Below, one piece after another: positions 39,316-48,016 of a DNA stretch of 64,000 nucleotides (its first letter is position 1; each line of letters starts with the position of its first letter). The notes beneath the pieces were generated by a model. It did not search any database. It had not been told where the DNA came from and saw only the letters and a program-made list of their open reading frames with translations. The position numbers and the translations under genes were made by a program. Location: contig JAILKU010000136.1 of the NCBI GenBank assembly GCA_024693505.1, forward strand, positions 1-64,000, written 5' to 3'. Origin of the DNA: Bacteroidaceae bacterium (GTDB lineage Bacteria; Bacteroidota; Bacteroidia; Bacteroidales; Bacteroidaceae).

Positions 39316-39655
39316 TTTTGGTGTTTTTGTGCTAATTGTGCTTCGATGTCTGCCCGAATCGGCGTAACTGATACATTCCAACCGCAAAAGTACAAATATT
39401 TTTGAAAACTGCGTGCACTTTGGTCTTAAAAGTAAAGGAAATCCCTAAATAATGGTGATAATTCCTGTAAGGCGTACTCTGCAGCGAGCTTTAGTCCGGC
39501 ATACATTGGATGAACACAAGCCCGACATAAGCTCAACACAAGCCCCCGATGATGTGAATAGTGTTAATTTAATGTTAAAATTGGCGCTTGTTTGCAATGG
39601 TAAGCCGGAAATTGCGTATTTTTGACAAGCAAAAGCACAATTTCATATAAATACT

Positions 39656-41176
39656 ATGAGCAAAAACATATCCAGACGGAGTTTCATCAAGACAAGCGGG
39701 GCAGCCACCCTGGGCATGATGATTGTGCCCGGCACGGTACTCGGCCGGCGCTTTGGCCATACAGCCCCCAGTGACAAACTGAATATCGCCGGTATCGGTA
39801 TCGGCGGAGTAGGGCGGCGCAACCTCAAGAACATGGCCACGGAGAACATCGTGGCCCTGTGCGATGTGGATTGGAGATATGCCGACAAGACGTTCCGCGA
39901 CTATCCGAATGCCCGCCGCTTCAAGGACTGGCGCGTGATGTTCGACCAGATGGGCAAGGACATAGATGCCATCCTGGTGGCTACTCCCGACCATACTCAT
40001 GCCTGCATCTCAGCCCATGCGATGACGCTGGGCAAGCATGTCTATTGCCAGAAGCCGCTCACCCATTCGGTCTATGAGTCGCGTCTGCTGGCCAAGCTGG
40101 CAAAGAAATACCGTGTAGCTACCCAGATGGGCAACCAGGGCAACTCCTTCGACTGGTGCCGGCGCATAGCGGAATGGATTTGGGCAGGCGAGATTGGCGA
40201 GGTGAAAGAGGTTCATTGCTGGACGGACCGTCCCATTTGGCCCCAGGGTCTGAACCTGCCCACCGAGGAAATGCCCGTTCCCGAGACGCTCGACTGGGGC
40301 CTCTGGCTGGGTCCTGCCCTGAAACGTCCCTACAATTCTGTGTATCTGCCCTGGAACTGGCGCGGATGGTACGACTTCGGAACAGGTGCCCTGGGCGATA
40401 TGGCCTGCCATATCATGGACCCCATCTGCTGGGCACTCGACCTGGGTTACCCCACCGAGGTGGAGGCGAGCTCTACGCTGAGCAACCTCTATTCGGCGCC
40501 CTATGCCGAGATGATTACCTACACCTTCCCGGCTCGTCCGAAGAAGGGTAAGGTGAAGATGCCTGAGGTGAAGGTAACTTGGTACGACGGCGGCCTGATG
40601 CCTCCCCGTCCTGCAGAGCTGGAGGACGGCGATATGATGGGCGACGAGAACGGCGGTCTGCTCTTCATCGGCACGAAGGGCAAGATCATGGCCGGCTGCT
40701 ACGGCATGAATCCCACTCTGCTGCCCAAGAAGAAGATGGAGGGATGGAAAGAGCCTGCACCCATCCTGCGCCGTGTGCCGGGCGGCACGGGCGACATCTG
40801 GAGCACCGATGCGCACGAGCAGGATTGGATCCGGGCCTGCAAGGAAAGTCCGGAGAACCGCGTCGAGGCCTCTTCCAACTTCCAGTTCTCAGGTCCCTTC
40901 ACCGAGATGGTGGATATGGGCGTTATTGCCGTTCGTCTGGCTGGCCTCTACGGTCTGCATCGCAAACTCAAGTGGGACGGGCAGAACATGCGCTTCACCA
41001 ATATTTCAGAGAACGACAAGATAAAGATTGTGAACTACGATGCATTCAGCGTCATAGACGGCGACCCGCGCTTCGACCGCCGCTTTGCCGACTTCAATGC
41101 CCGCGAAATGGCCGAGGAATGGGTTAAGCATACCTATCACAACGGCTACTCGCTGCCCGATATGCCCAAAGACTAA
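39656..41176 (+). CDS. Gfo/Idh/MocA-family oxidoreductase with a Tat-type signal
   Basis: MSKNISRRSFIKTSGAATLGMM twin-arginine signal; GIGIGGVGRRNLKNM, ATPDHTHACISAHAMTLGKHVYCQKPLTHSVYE. Confidence 0.94.
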   Translation: MSKNISRRSFIKTSGAATLGMMIVPGTVLGRRFGHTAPSDKLNIAGIGIGGVGRRNLKNMATENIVALCDVDWRYADKTFRDYPNARRFKDWRVMFDQMGKDIDAILVATPDHTHACISAHAMTLGKHVYCQKPLTHSVYESRLLAKLAKKYRVATQMGNQGNSFDWCRRIAEWIWAGEIGEVKEVHCWTDRPIWPQGLNLPTEEMPVPETLDWGLWLGPALKRPYNSVYLPWNWRGWYDFGTGALGDMACHIMDPICWALDLGYPTEVEASSTLSNLYSAPYAEMITYTFPARPKKGKVKMPEVKVTWYDGGLMPPRPAELEDGDMMGDENGGLLFIGTKGKIMAGCYGMNPTLLPKKKMEGWKEPAPILRRVPGGTGDIWSTDAHEQDWIRACKESPENRVEASSNFQFSGPFTEMVDMGVIAVRLAGLYGLHRKLKWDGQNMRFTNISENDKIKIVNYDAFSVIDGDPRFDRRFADFNAREMAEEWVKHTYHNGYSLPDMPKD

Positions 41177-41183
41177 TCGCACC

Positions 41184-41215
41184 CTTGCACCTTGAACCCT
41201 TGAACCCTTGAACTT
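41184..41215. repeat. CTTGAACC-type 7/8-bp tandem repeat
   Basis: CTTGCAC CTTGAACC CTTGAACC CTTGAAC, just upstream of the next ORF. Confidence 0.75.
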
Positions 41216-41222
41216 TCCTCTT

Positions 41223-42074
41223 ATGATAAAGAAACTATTTCTGCTCTGCGGCCTGATGATGGCCTTAAGTACAGGCCTTCAGGCTAAGACGAAGGCCGAG
41301 AAGGCTGGTTGGAAGATAGCCGTCCAGTCCTACACTTTCCACCAGTTCAGCCTCCAGGAGGCCCTCGAAAAGTGCCAGGAGCTGGGCATCAAATACATCG
41401 AAGTCTATCCCGGCCATAAGTTGGGCGAGGGATATGGCGACCTCTCCTTCGGTCCCGACCTGGATGCCGCAACGCTGAAACGCATTCGCCAGGATGCCTC
41501 GCGCCGCGGAGTGAAGATCGCGGGGTCGGGAGTCTTCGTGTCCGACAGCGAGGCGGAATGGAACAAGTTCTTCCAGATGGCAAAGGCCATGAAGCTGGAG
41601 TACGTCACCTGCGAGCCGAACCCCGAGGATTGGGACATTGTGGAAGCCCTTTCCCGCAAGTATGGCATCAAGGTGGCTGTTCATAATCATCCCCGCCCCT
41701 CCACTTATTGGAACCCCGATGCCTTGATGCAGCTCATCCAGAACCGCGCCCGGGGAATAGGCAGCTGTGCCGATATCGGCCACTGGAACCGTCAGGGGCT
41801 GGACGAGATGGAATGTCTGCGCAGGGTGGGGGACCGCCTGATAACCTTCCACTTCAAGGATATCGCCTCGAAGCGCGGGGGTGAGGCCGAGCAGACGGAT
41901 GTCATCTGGGGCACGGGCTGCCTCAAGCTGAAGCAGATTCTCCAGCACCTCCGCGATATGAAATGGAAGGGTTATCTCGCTGTGGAATACGAGGCCAACT
42001 GGCTAAACTCGGTACCAGACATCCGCAAATCCCTCCAGTACTTTGAGTCCCTCTCGGAGGAGGTGCTCAAGTAG
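41223..42074 (+). CDS. Exported sugar phosphate isomerase/epimerase-like TIM-barrel protein
   Basis: Signal peptide MIKKLFLLCGLMMALSTGLQAK; WKIAVQSYTFHQFSLQEALEKCQELGIKYIEVYPGH; SCADIGHWNRQGLD. Confidence 0.9.
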   Translation: MIKKLFLLCGLMMALSTGLQAKTKAEKAGWKIAVQSYTFHQFSLQEALEKCQELGIKYIEVYPGHKLGEGYGDLSFGPDLDAATLKRIRQDASRRGVKIAGSGVFVSDSEAEWNKFFQMAKAMKLEYVTCEPNPEDWDIVEALSRKYGIKVAVHNHPRPSTYWNPDALMQLIQNRARGIGSCADIGHWNRQGLDEMECLRRVGDRLITFHFKDIASKRGGEAEQTDVIWGTGCLKLKQILQHLRDMKWKGYLAVEYEANWLNSVPDIRKSLQYFESLSEEVLK

Positions 42075-42150
42075 AGGCGGGTCTTGCAGAATTTCGAGGC
42101 GGGTTTTGCAAGATTTTGAGGCGGGTTTTGCAAAACCTTGAGGCGGGTCA
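42074..42150. repeat. 3.5 x 22-bp tandem repeat (GAGGCGGGT family)
   Basis: GAGGCGGGTCTTGCAGAATTTC / GAGGCGGGTTTTGCAAGATTTT / GAGGCGGGTTTTGCAAAACCTT / GAGGCGGGTCA. Confidence 0.93.
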
Positions 42151-42567
42151 GCGCTTCAGTACTTTGTATGTCCGCTTTCCGTCCTTTACGACGTAAGTGC
42201 CCTTGGGCAGAGCGGACAGATCGACTGTAGCAGCGCCTTCGCGGGCAGAAGACTTGCGTACGAGTTTGCCCGAGAGGTCGTAGATGGCTACCGTCAGGCA
42301 GTCCTTTTCGCGGATGGTGATGGACTCAACCGAAACGGCATCGTCCGAGAAGGTCACTTTCTCTACCTCGGCGAAGGGAAACTCTACGGTCACCGCCTCT
42401 GTGGCAACCTTTATTACCTCGGGCGAAGGGAAGGTCACCTTCGGTTCCTCGGTGAAGGCGAAGCTGACGATTCCGCTTGTTGTCGTATAGAGGTTCAGCG
42501 TCTGCTGGGCAGCTGCGAAGTAGCAGCAACCCAGCAGGCATATTGTAGAAAGAATGCGTTTTACCAT
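42148..42567 (-). CDS. Small secreted protein with a T9SS C-terminal-sorting-like domain
   Basis: LTVAIYDLSGKLVRKSSAREGAATVDLSALPKGTYVVKDGKRTYKVLKR. Confidence 0.7.
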   Translation of the reverse strand: MVKRILSTICLLGCCYFAAAQQTLNLYTTTSGIVSFAFTEEPKVTFPSPEVIKVATEAVTVEFPFAEVEKVTFSDDAVSVESITIREKDCLTVAIYDLSGKLVRKSSAREGAATVDLSALPKGTYVVKDGKRTYKVLKR

Positions 42568-44039
42568 AGTTCTTTATCTTCTCTGATTTCTTTTGCATGT
42601 ATGAGCAGTCGCTCGGAAACACCGAGGTCGGTAGCCTTCTTGATATATGCCGGCGGCGTGTAAGGCAGCAGGTCTTTGCGCAGATAGGGAGCGGCGGCTC
42701 CTGGATCTACGATTCGTGCATCGATGGTCTGTACGATGAGGCGGTCGTTGGGAATCTCCAGCAGTCCGTCCTCTTTCTTATCGCCGTTACCCCAGGGATT
42801 CCGCATGCCGAAGATGGAACTCTCCTGCGTTGAGAGCATATAGGTAAAGGCGTGGCCGGTGACGGTCTTCAGCGTGCCGCAGAGCAGGTCGCCCTTGTTG
42901 AAGCCGCCCACACATATCTTGCCCTCGGTCAGGCTGTGCTCGATGGCTTTCTGCAGCTCGGAGGTGTAGAGCGAGTTGGGCGAGAAGGCGAAGCTGTCGC
43001 CGCATCCCGTATAGAGGGGAGCTACGTGCTCGGTGCCGATGCCCTCTATGCCGTTTGTCTTATAGATGGTCATGTACTTCATCATAGCCTTCTCCAGAAT
43101 TGTTGACCAGCAGGCGACGTTGTTCTTTCCCGTTACCTGCCCGATGTTGCCGTTCCCGTCGCACAGGATGGTGTTTGAGACGCAGACGTCAACGGGACTG
43201 CCCTGCGGATCGTACATGCCAACTGTGTATGAACCGTTGCCGTTGTCGGTGATGATGTGTTTGATATAGTCGGGATAGAGGTAGGCCAGCGAGGCATAGA
43301 CGGCACAGGCGCAGCAGTCTCCGATGGCGTGCTGGTTGACGTCGGCCGGCTTGGGGTCGTCGTATGGGTATAGCTTTATCGTCTTCTTTACCCAGCGGGA
43401 GAGGTTGGCCACCTTGTCGGGCTCATTGGCCGGATTGGCCAGCCATTCGCGGTCGGCATCGGTAGTCTTGTGTTTGCCCTCGAAGTGCTTTCCCATCGGC
43501 GTAACGGAGGAATTGCTCTTGCCCGAGGCGTACTTCAGGATGCTGTTGATGCTGCCCGTTTCGGTATGCGAGGGGTCCATCAGCACGTTTGCGGCCAGTT
43601 CCTTCGAACAGTAGAAGTAGCGCAGGGCGTCTCCGTCCTTCAGTATCAGCTGGTCGTCGGTCTGCTTCTGAACGGTCCAGCGCAGTGTGCCGATTGTGCC
43701 GTCCCGGCCTGAGGCCAGGAAATACTTGCTTGACGGCCTGTAGCGAACCGTGTAGTAGCCAGGCGTACTCTTTCCGCCCCAGATGAGCTCTGGGCCGGCA
43801 AAGGTCATGTACTCCGTGCCGTCGAAGTGAATGACGTTCGAACCGTTCTTCCAATAGCCCAGGTACCAGGTGCCGAAGATATAGGTGTTCTCCTCGTCGA
43901 CCATAGTGATGCTCTCCACCTTTGGTGTGCGGAACATGGACATTGTGCCGTCTTGATGATGTACGATGATGCCCTGTGCCGCCAATTTGGGGGCGCAGAG
44001 AAGTATCAACGTCATAGCTGAAAGTAGTTTTTTCTTCAT
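42561..44039 (-). CDS. Secreted calpain-like (C2 family) cysteine protease
   Basis: Signal peptide; NQHAIGDCCACAVYASLAYLYPDYIKHIITDNGNGSYTVGMYDPQGSPVDVCV, VTGHAFTYML, GMRNPWGNG, consistent with a Cys-His-Asn triad. Confidence 0.82.
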   Translation of the reverse strand: MKKKLLSAMTLILLCAPKLAAQGIIVHHQDGTMSMFRTPKVESITMVDEENTYIFGTWYLGYWKNGSNVIHFDGTEYMTFAGPELIWGGKSTPGYYTVRYRPSSKYFLASGRDGTIGTLRWTVQKQTDDQLILKDGDALRYFYCSKELAANVLMDPSHTETGSINSILKYASGKSNSSVTPMGKHFEGKHKTTDADREWLANPANEPDKVANLSRWVKKTIKLYPYDDPKPADVNQHAIGDCCACAVYASLAYLYPDYIKHIITDNGNGSYTVGMYDPQGSPVDVCVSNTILCDGNGNIGQVTGKNNVACWSTILEKAMMKYMTIYKTNGIEGIGTEHVAPLYTGCGDSFAFSPNSLYTSELQKAIEHSLTEGKICVGGFNKGDLLCGTLKTVTGHAFTYMLSTQESSIFGMRNPWGNGDKKEDGLLEIPNDRLIVQTIDARIVDPGAAAPYLRKDLLPYTPPAYIKKATDLGVSERLLIHAKEIREDKELW

Positions 44040-44071
44040 TTCCTTATTTCTTTATTTAGTTTTGTCTATTG

Positions 44072-44887
44072 TCATTTCGTCTTCTTCTGCCAGACACGGA
44101 CGTAGTCAACCTCCATCGTAACGGGCAGGGCCTTTGCGTCCACTCCCCTGTAGCCGCCCCAGTCGCCGCCCCAGGCCAGGTTCAGGATAGGGTAGAAGGG
44201 GGCATTGAAGGGCCAGGTGTCGCGATTGCCCGTCTTGTCGTTTTCGAAGTAGAGCTGTTCCTTTCCGTCCACAAAGGTGCGGATGTAGTCGGCCGTCCAT
44301 TCAAGGGCATAGACGTGAAAGTCCGACTCGGCGGTAGGGCAGAGCATTTCATGCGTCTTCTGCGTCTTCTGCGGATGGTTGTAGGCGCGGCAATGTATGC
44401 TGCTGGAAACGCGGTTGGCGTCAACGCCCACTTCCTCCAGAATGTCAATCTCGCCGTCGGCCGGCCATCCCTTGGTATGCTTGACGGGCATCATCCAGAA
44501 GGCAGGCCATGTGCCGCGACCGACGGGCAGCTTGATGCGTGCCTCGATGTAGCCGTACTCGAAGCCCTCCTGACGGTTGCCGTAGATGCGGGCCGAGTAC
44601 ACCTTGTCTCCCTCGGCCAGCGCGCGGATCTTCAGCGTGCCGTCGCTTACGAGGGCTGTCTGCGCGCCTTGGGGCGTAATGCCTTTCACATAGGTCTGCA
44701 GCTCGTTGTTCACCCATCCGGCACGGCTTTCCTGCCAAGTCCACTTGCTTTCGTCGAGGGTGCTGCCCTTGAACTCGTCGCTCCAGACGAGCTTGTAGCC
44801 CTTCAGGGGGCAGCTTTTGCCTTTTGCCATCGCAACGCTTGCAGTTGATGCTGCAAAGAGTAGCGCAAGGATAAGAGATTTCTTCAT
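44072..44887 (-). CDS. GH16-family endo-glycanase (beta-glucanase-like), secreted
   Basis: YKLVWSDEFKGSTLDESKWTW, WPAFWMMP, WPADGEIDILEEVG (ExDxxE). Confidence 0.92.
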   Translation of the reverse strand: MKKSLILALLFAASTASVAMAKGKSCPLKGYKLVWSDEFKGSTLDESKWTWQESRAGWVNNELQTYVKGITPQGAQTALVSDGTLKIRALAEGDKVYSARIYGNRQEGFEYGYIEARIKLPVGRGTWPAFWMMPVKHTKGWPADGEIDILEEVGVDANRVSSSIHCRAYNHPQKTQKTHEMLCPTAESDFHVYALEWTADYIRTFVDGKEQLYFENDKTGNRDTWPFNAPFYPILNLAWGGDWGGYRGVDAKALPVTMEVDYVRVWQKKTK

Positions 44888-45077
44888 TTTTTCCAGCGTT
44901 TTGTCTGTTTCCGAGGGCAAAGTTAACTTATTTTTCCTGAATAGAAAGCGTTTGGGCAATATTTCTGCGTCAATAATCTTAAAAATTGCTAAAAGCGGAC
45001 AATTCCTTTCCCTAAATGTGCGAGTTCCGGTTCAAAAAGCGTAACTTTGCATTGCCGAACATAAAGATTTTGCCAAA

Positions 45078-45617
45078 ATGAGAGTTTCCGTTCTTTCCCC
45101 GTGCCTTCGCCTGACTTTTATGGCGAGTCTGCTTTTCTGTTTCTGCCTGGCCGGAAATGCCCGTACCACTTCTTCTGAGGCCAAGAAGGACACCACGATT
45201 TATGACCAGGTAGAGAAGATTGCTGAATTCCGCGGCGGGCAGCAGGCCTGCTACCAGTTCCTGAGCAAGAACATCCAGTATCCCATCCTGTGCCAGCTGT
45301 TCCACTACGGCGGCCGCGTTATGGTGCAGTTCGTTGTCGAGCGCAACGGAAAGCTGACCCACATTCATGCCCTGCGGCAGTTCGGCGGTAAGGCTATGCC
45401 GGAGGACCGCATCGTAACCAACGAAGAGGCCTTCCAATACAAGACGGCCTATCCGCAGCGCTCGGCTGAGGTTCACGAAGGCCTGAATCTGGCCGATAAA
45501 CTGGTTGAGGAAGCTGTGCGCGTCGTGAAGAAAATGCCCAACTGGAAGCCCGCCCTTGATGCAGAGGGCAATAAGGTGAGGATGCGGATGACGCTACCTG
45601 TCGTCTTCAAACCTTAG
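45078..45617 (+). CDS. TonB C-terminal-domain protein, secreted
   Basis: Signal peptide; IQYPILCQLFHYGGRVMVQFVVERNGKLTHIHALR ... AVRVVKKMPNWKPALDAEGNKVRMRMTLPVVF. Confidence 0.85.
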   Translation: MRVSVLSPCLRLTFMASLLFCFCLAGNARTTSSEAKKDTTIYDQVEKIAEFRGGQQACYQFLSKNIQYPILCQLFHYGGRVMVQFVVERNGKLTHIHALRQFGGKAMPEDRIVTNEEAFQYKTAYPQRSAEVHEGLNLADKLVEEAVRVVKKMPNWKPALDAEGNKVRMRMTLPVVFKP

Positions 45618-45639
45618 CAGTTCTGCCTTTTCGTGGGCA

Positions 45640-45679
45640 ATTACTACGAATAAACGTTCTATTACTACGAATAAACGTT
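45640..45679. repeat. Two 19-bp direct repeats, 21-bp period
   Basis: ATTACTACGAATAAACGTT at 45640 and 45661. Confidence 0.9.
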
Positions 45680-45687
45680 AAAATTGC

Positions 45688-45731
45688 ACGAATCTCGCAA
45701 TTTTTCAATATCGAAATCTTGCGAGATTCGT
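45688..45731. promoter_or_regulatory. 13-bp perfect inverted repeat upstream of the BlaI-like gene (operator or terminator)
   Basis: ACGAATCTCGCAA-N18-TTGCGAGATTCGT, followed by TTTTC. Confidence 0.6.
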
Positions 45732-45778
45732 TTTCTTTCCCTTACTTTGCAGCACGAAAACCAATAAAACGCAGAATT

Positions 45779-46210
45779 ATGAAACGAGACGATCTGAATC
45801 TAACGCGAGTGGAGTTCCAGGTGATGAGTATAATCTGGGACCTTGGAAAGAGCGTTTGTGCCTGGGACGTGCTGGAACGTTGCCCTGAGCCGAAGCCCGC
45901 CTATACGACTGTAGCAACCTATCTGAAGGTGCTCTTTGAGAAGGGCTACCTAACTTATCACAAGGAGAAGGGGCAGGGCAAGACCCATCGCTATGCCCCG
46001 CTGGTGACGAAGGCCGAATATACGCGCCGCACGATGCAGTCGGTGAAACGCGACTTCTTCTCGGGCAGCCTGAAGTCGATGCTCAGCTACTTCGTTCGCG
46101 AAGAGAACCTTTCGGAGGAAGAGGTGAAGGAACTGATTGAGATGGTAAAGCCCACAGGGCCCACCCCCAACCCCTCCCAGGGAAGGGGAGACGCCGAAGA
46201 CATCTTATAG
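45779..46210 (+). CDS. BlaI/MecI/CopY-family transcriptional repressor
   Basis: LTRVEFQVMSIIWDLGKSVCAWDVLERCPEPKPAYTTVATYLKVLFEKGYLTYHKEKGQGKTHRYAPLV. Confidence 0.93.
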   Translation: MKRDDLNLTRVEFQVMSIIWDLGKSVCAWDVLERCPEPKPAYTTVATYLKVLFEKGYLTYHKEKGQGKTHRYAPLVTKAEYTRRTMQSVKRDFFSGSLKSMLSYFVREENLSEEEVKELIEMVKPTGPTPNPSQGRGDAEDIL

Positions 46211-46261
46211 TTCCTGTAGTTTTTATAGTTCCCATAGTTCCCATAACTCTCATAATCCCCC
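46208..46261. repeat. Six consecutive 9-bp units TAGTTCCCA-like
   Basis: TAGTTCCTG/TAGTTTTTA/TAGTTCCCA/TAGTTCCCA/TAACTCTCA/TAATCCCCC. Confidence 0.88.
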
Positions 46262-46268
46262 CAGAAAA

Positions 46269-47873
46269 ATGACCGCAATCCTATTATATTCCATGAAGTC
46301 GGCGCTGGTACTGGTGCTGCTCTACTTGCCCTATATGCTGATGCTTCGGCGCGAGAGTTTCTTCCGTTTCAACCGTTTGGTTCTGCTGGGCATCCTCGGG
46401 TTTTCGCTCGTACTGCCTTTGTGCAATGTACCAGGCCTATCGCTCGACCGCCAGCCAGTTGTTCAGGCGGCTCAGCGGCAGATGTTGGAACTGGGTGTCC
46501 CTGTTCACGTTCTGCCCGAACTGCTGATTACGCCCGACGGCGTTGCGCCTCAGGCCTCGTCCTCCTCCGTCACCCTGTTCATGCTCGTCAGCCTTATATA
46601 TATAATAGGTATAGTCGTTGTGCTGGTGGTTCGGGGTTGGCAGATATACCGCTTGCAGTCGGGCCTTCAGCGCGGAAGCCTCTGGAAGCAGCAAGAAGAC
46701 GGCGTCACCATCTTCTGCCACGCTGACCCAGGCCTTTCGCCCTTCAGCTGGATGAAGAGCATCGTGGTTAGCGAAGCCGACTACGAAGAGGCAGGGCGCG
46801 AAATCGTGCTCCATGAGACGGGTCACATCCGCAATCGCCATTCCCTGGACGTCCTGCTGCTCACCCTCGTCGAGATGCTCCAGTGGTGGAATCCGCTTGT
46901 CTATATGCTTGGCATCAGCCTGCGCGATGTGCACGAATATGAGGCCGATAACTACGTCCTCAGCAGCGGCGTCTCGCCAACCGAATATCAACTTCTGCTC
47001 ATAAAAAAAGCTGTTGGCTCAGGTTCCTACGCTTTCGCCAACAACTTTAACCATAGTTTAACTAAAAAACGTATCACTATGATGAAGAAATCAAAATCAA
47101 ATCCGTGGATGAGGAGCAAGGCTCTCTACATCCTGCCGGTGGCTACGTTGGCGCTGAGCGCCTTCGCTACGCCTAAGTTCGTCGCTCCTGTTGAGAGCGC
47201 AGTGTCTAATCTCGGGGGCAAAGTTACGGAGAAATCCGCAATCAGCCAAACTTCTGAGGGAAAAAGTGCAGGAACCATTCCTGAAAACAGAAAAATAGTT
47301 CATGTAAAGGAGGGAACTATGCGCGTAAAGGTTGACGGGAAGGAGATGACGCCCAACGAAGCTCTGAAGGCCGTTCGCGGCAAGGAAATCAAGAACAGCC
47401 TGAGCACCGGCTCCGACGGTTCGACGATGCTCTCCATTAAGACCGAAGCGCCCGCAGAGCAGAAAGACAGTATTTACAATGTGGTGACGCATAATGCCCA
47501 GTATCCTGGTGGCGAAGCAGAGTTCTTTAAGTTTCTTGCCGAAAATCTTCGCTATCCCAAGCTCTGCCAGGAATTCGGTTTTCAGGGGCGAGTCATTATG
47601 CAATTCGTAGTCGAGAAGGACGGAAGCATCACCGAAATCAGCAAGGTTCGCGGTCCTGGGAAGGTGCTTTCTCAGGTGGATATTACTTCCTACAAGACGG
47701 ACCATCCCGACAGCAAGGAACAGCTGGAGGCCGGTCAGGACCTGGGCGATCTGCTCGTCGAAGAGAGCATCCGCGTGCTGAAGCTTATGCCCAAGTGGAA
47801 ACCTGCCCGCAATGAGAAGGATGAGATTGTCCGCTGTCGTTTCAATGTGCCGTTCCAGTATAGGTTGAATTAG
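46269..47873 (+). CDS. BlaR1-like M56 metallopeptidase fused to a C-terminal TonB domain
   Basis: N-terminal TM helices, IVLHETGHIRNRHSLDVLLLTLVEMLQWWNPLVYM (HExxH), C-terminal LRYPKLCQEFGFQGRVIMQFVVEKDGSITEI. Confidence 0.92.
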   Translation: MTAILLYSMKSALVLVLLYLPYMLMLRRESFFRFNRLVLLGILGFSLVLPLCNVPGLSLDRQPVVQAAQRQMLELGVPVHVLPELLITPDGVAPQASSSSVTLFMLVSLIYIIGIVVVLVVRGWQIYRLQSGLQRGSLWKQQEDGVTIFCHADPGLSPFSWMKSIVVSEADYEEAGREIVLHETGHIRNRHSLDVLLLTLVEMLQWWNPLVYMLGISLRDVHEYEADNYVLSSGVSPTEYQLLLIKKAVGSGSYAFANNFNHSLTKKRITMMKKSKSNPWMRSKALYILPVATLALSAFATPKFVAPVESAVSNLGGKVTEKSAISQTSEGKSAGTIPENRKIVHVKEGTMRVKVDGKEMTPNEALKAVRGKEIKNSLSTGSDGSTMLSIKTEAPAEQKDSIYNVVTHNAQYPGGEAEFFKFLAENLRYPKLCQEFGFQGRVIMQFVVEKDGSITEISKVRGPGKVLSQVDITSYKTDHPDSKEQLEAGQDLGDLLVEESIRVLKLMPKWKPARNEKDEIVRCRFNVPFQYRLN

Positions 47874-47967
47874 TATGATTGCTGATTCCCAACTTATTAT
47901 ACGATTTTATTATACTAAAGTTTTATCGACATTAAATAGTTTAAATTAGTAAAGAATAGAGGCGCCA

Positions 47968-48013
47968 ACCCGCCGAACAGCCTGAGACAGGTCGTTCGGC
48001 GGGCTTTGTTTTC
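47968..48013 (+). terminator. Intrinsic terminator
   Basis: CCCGCCGAAC-N15-GTTCGGCGGG followed by CTTTGTTTT. Confidence 0.85.
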
Positions 48014-48016
48014 AAC

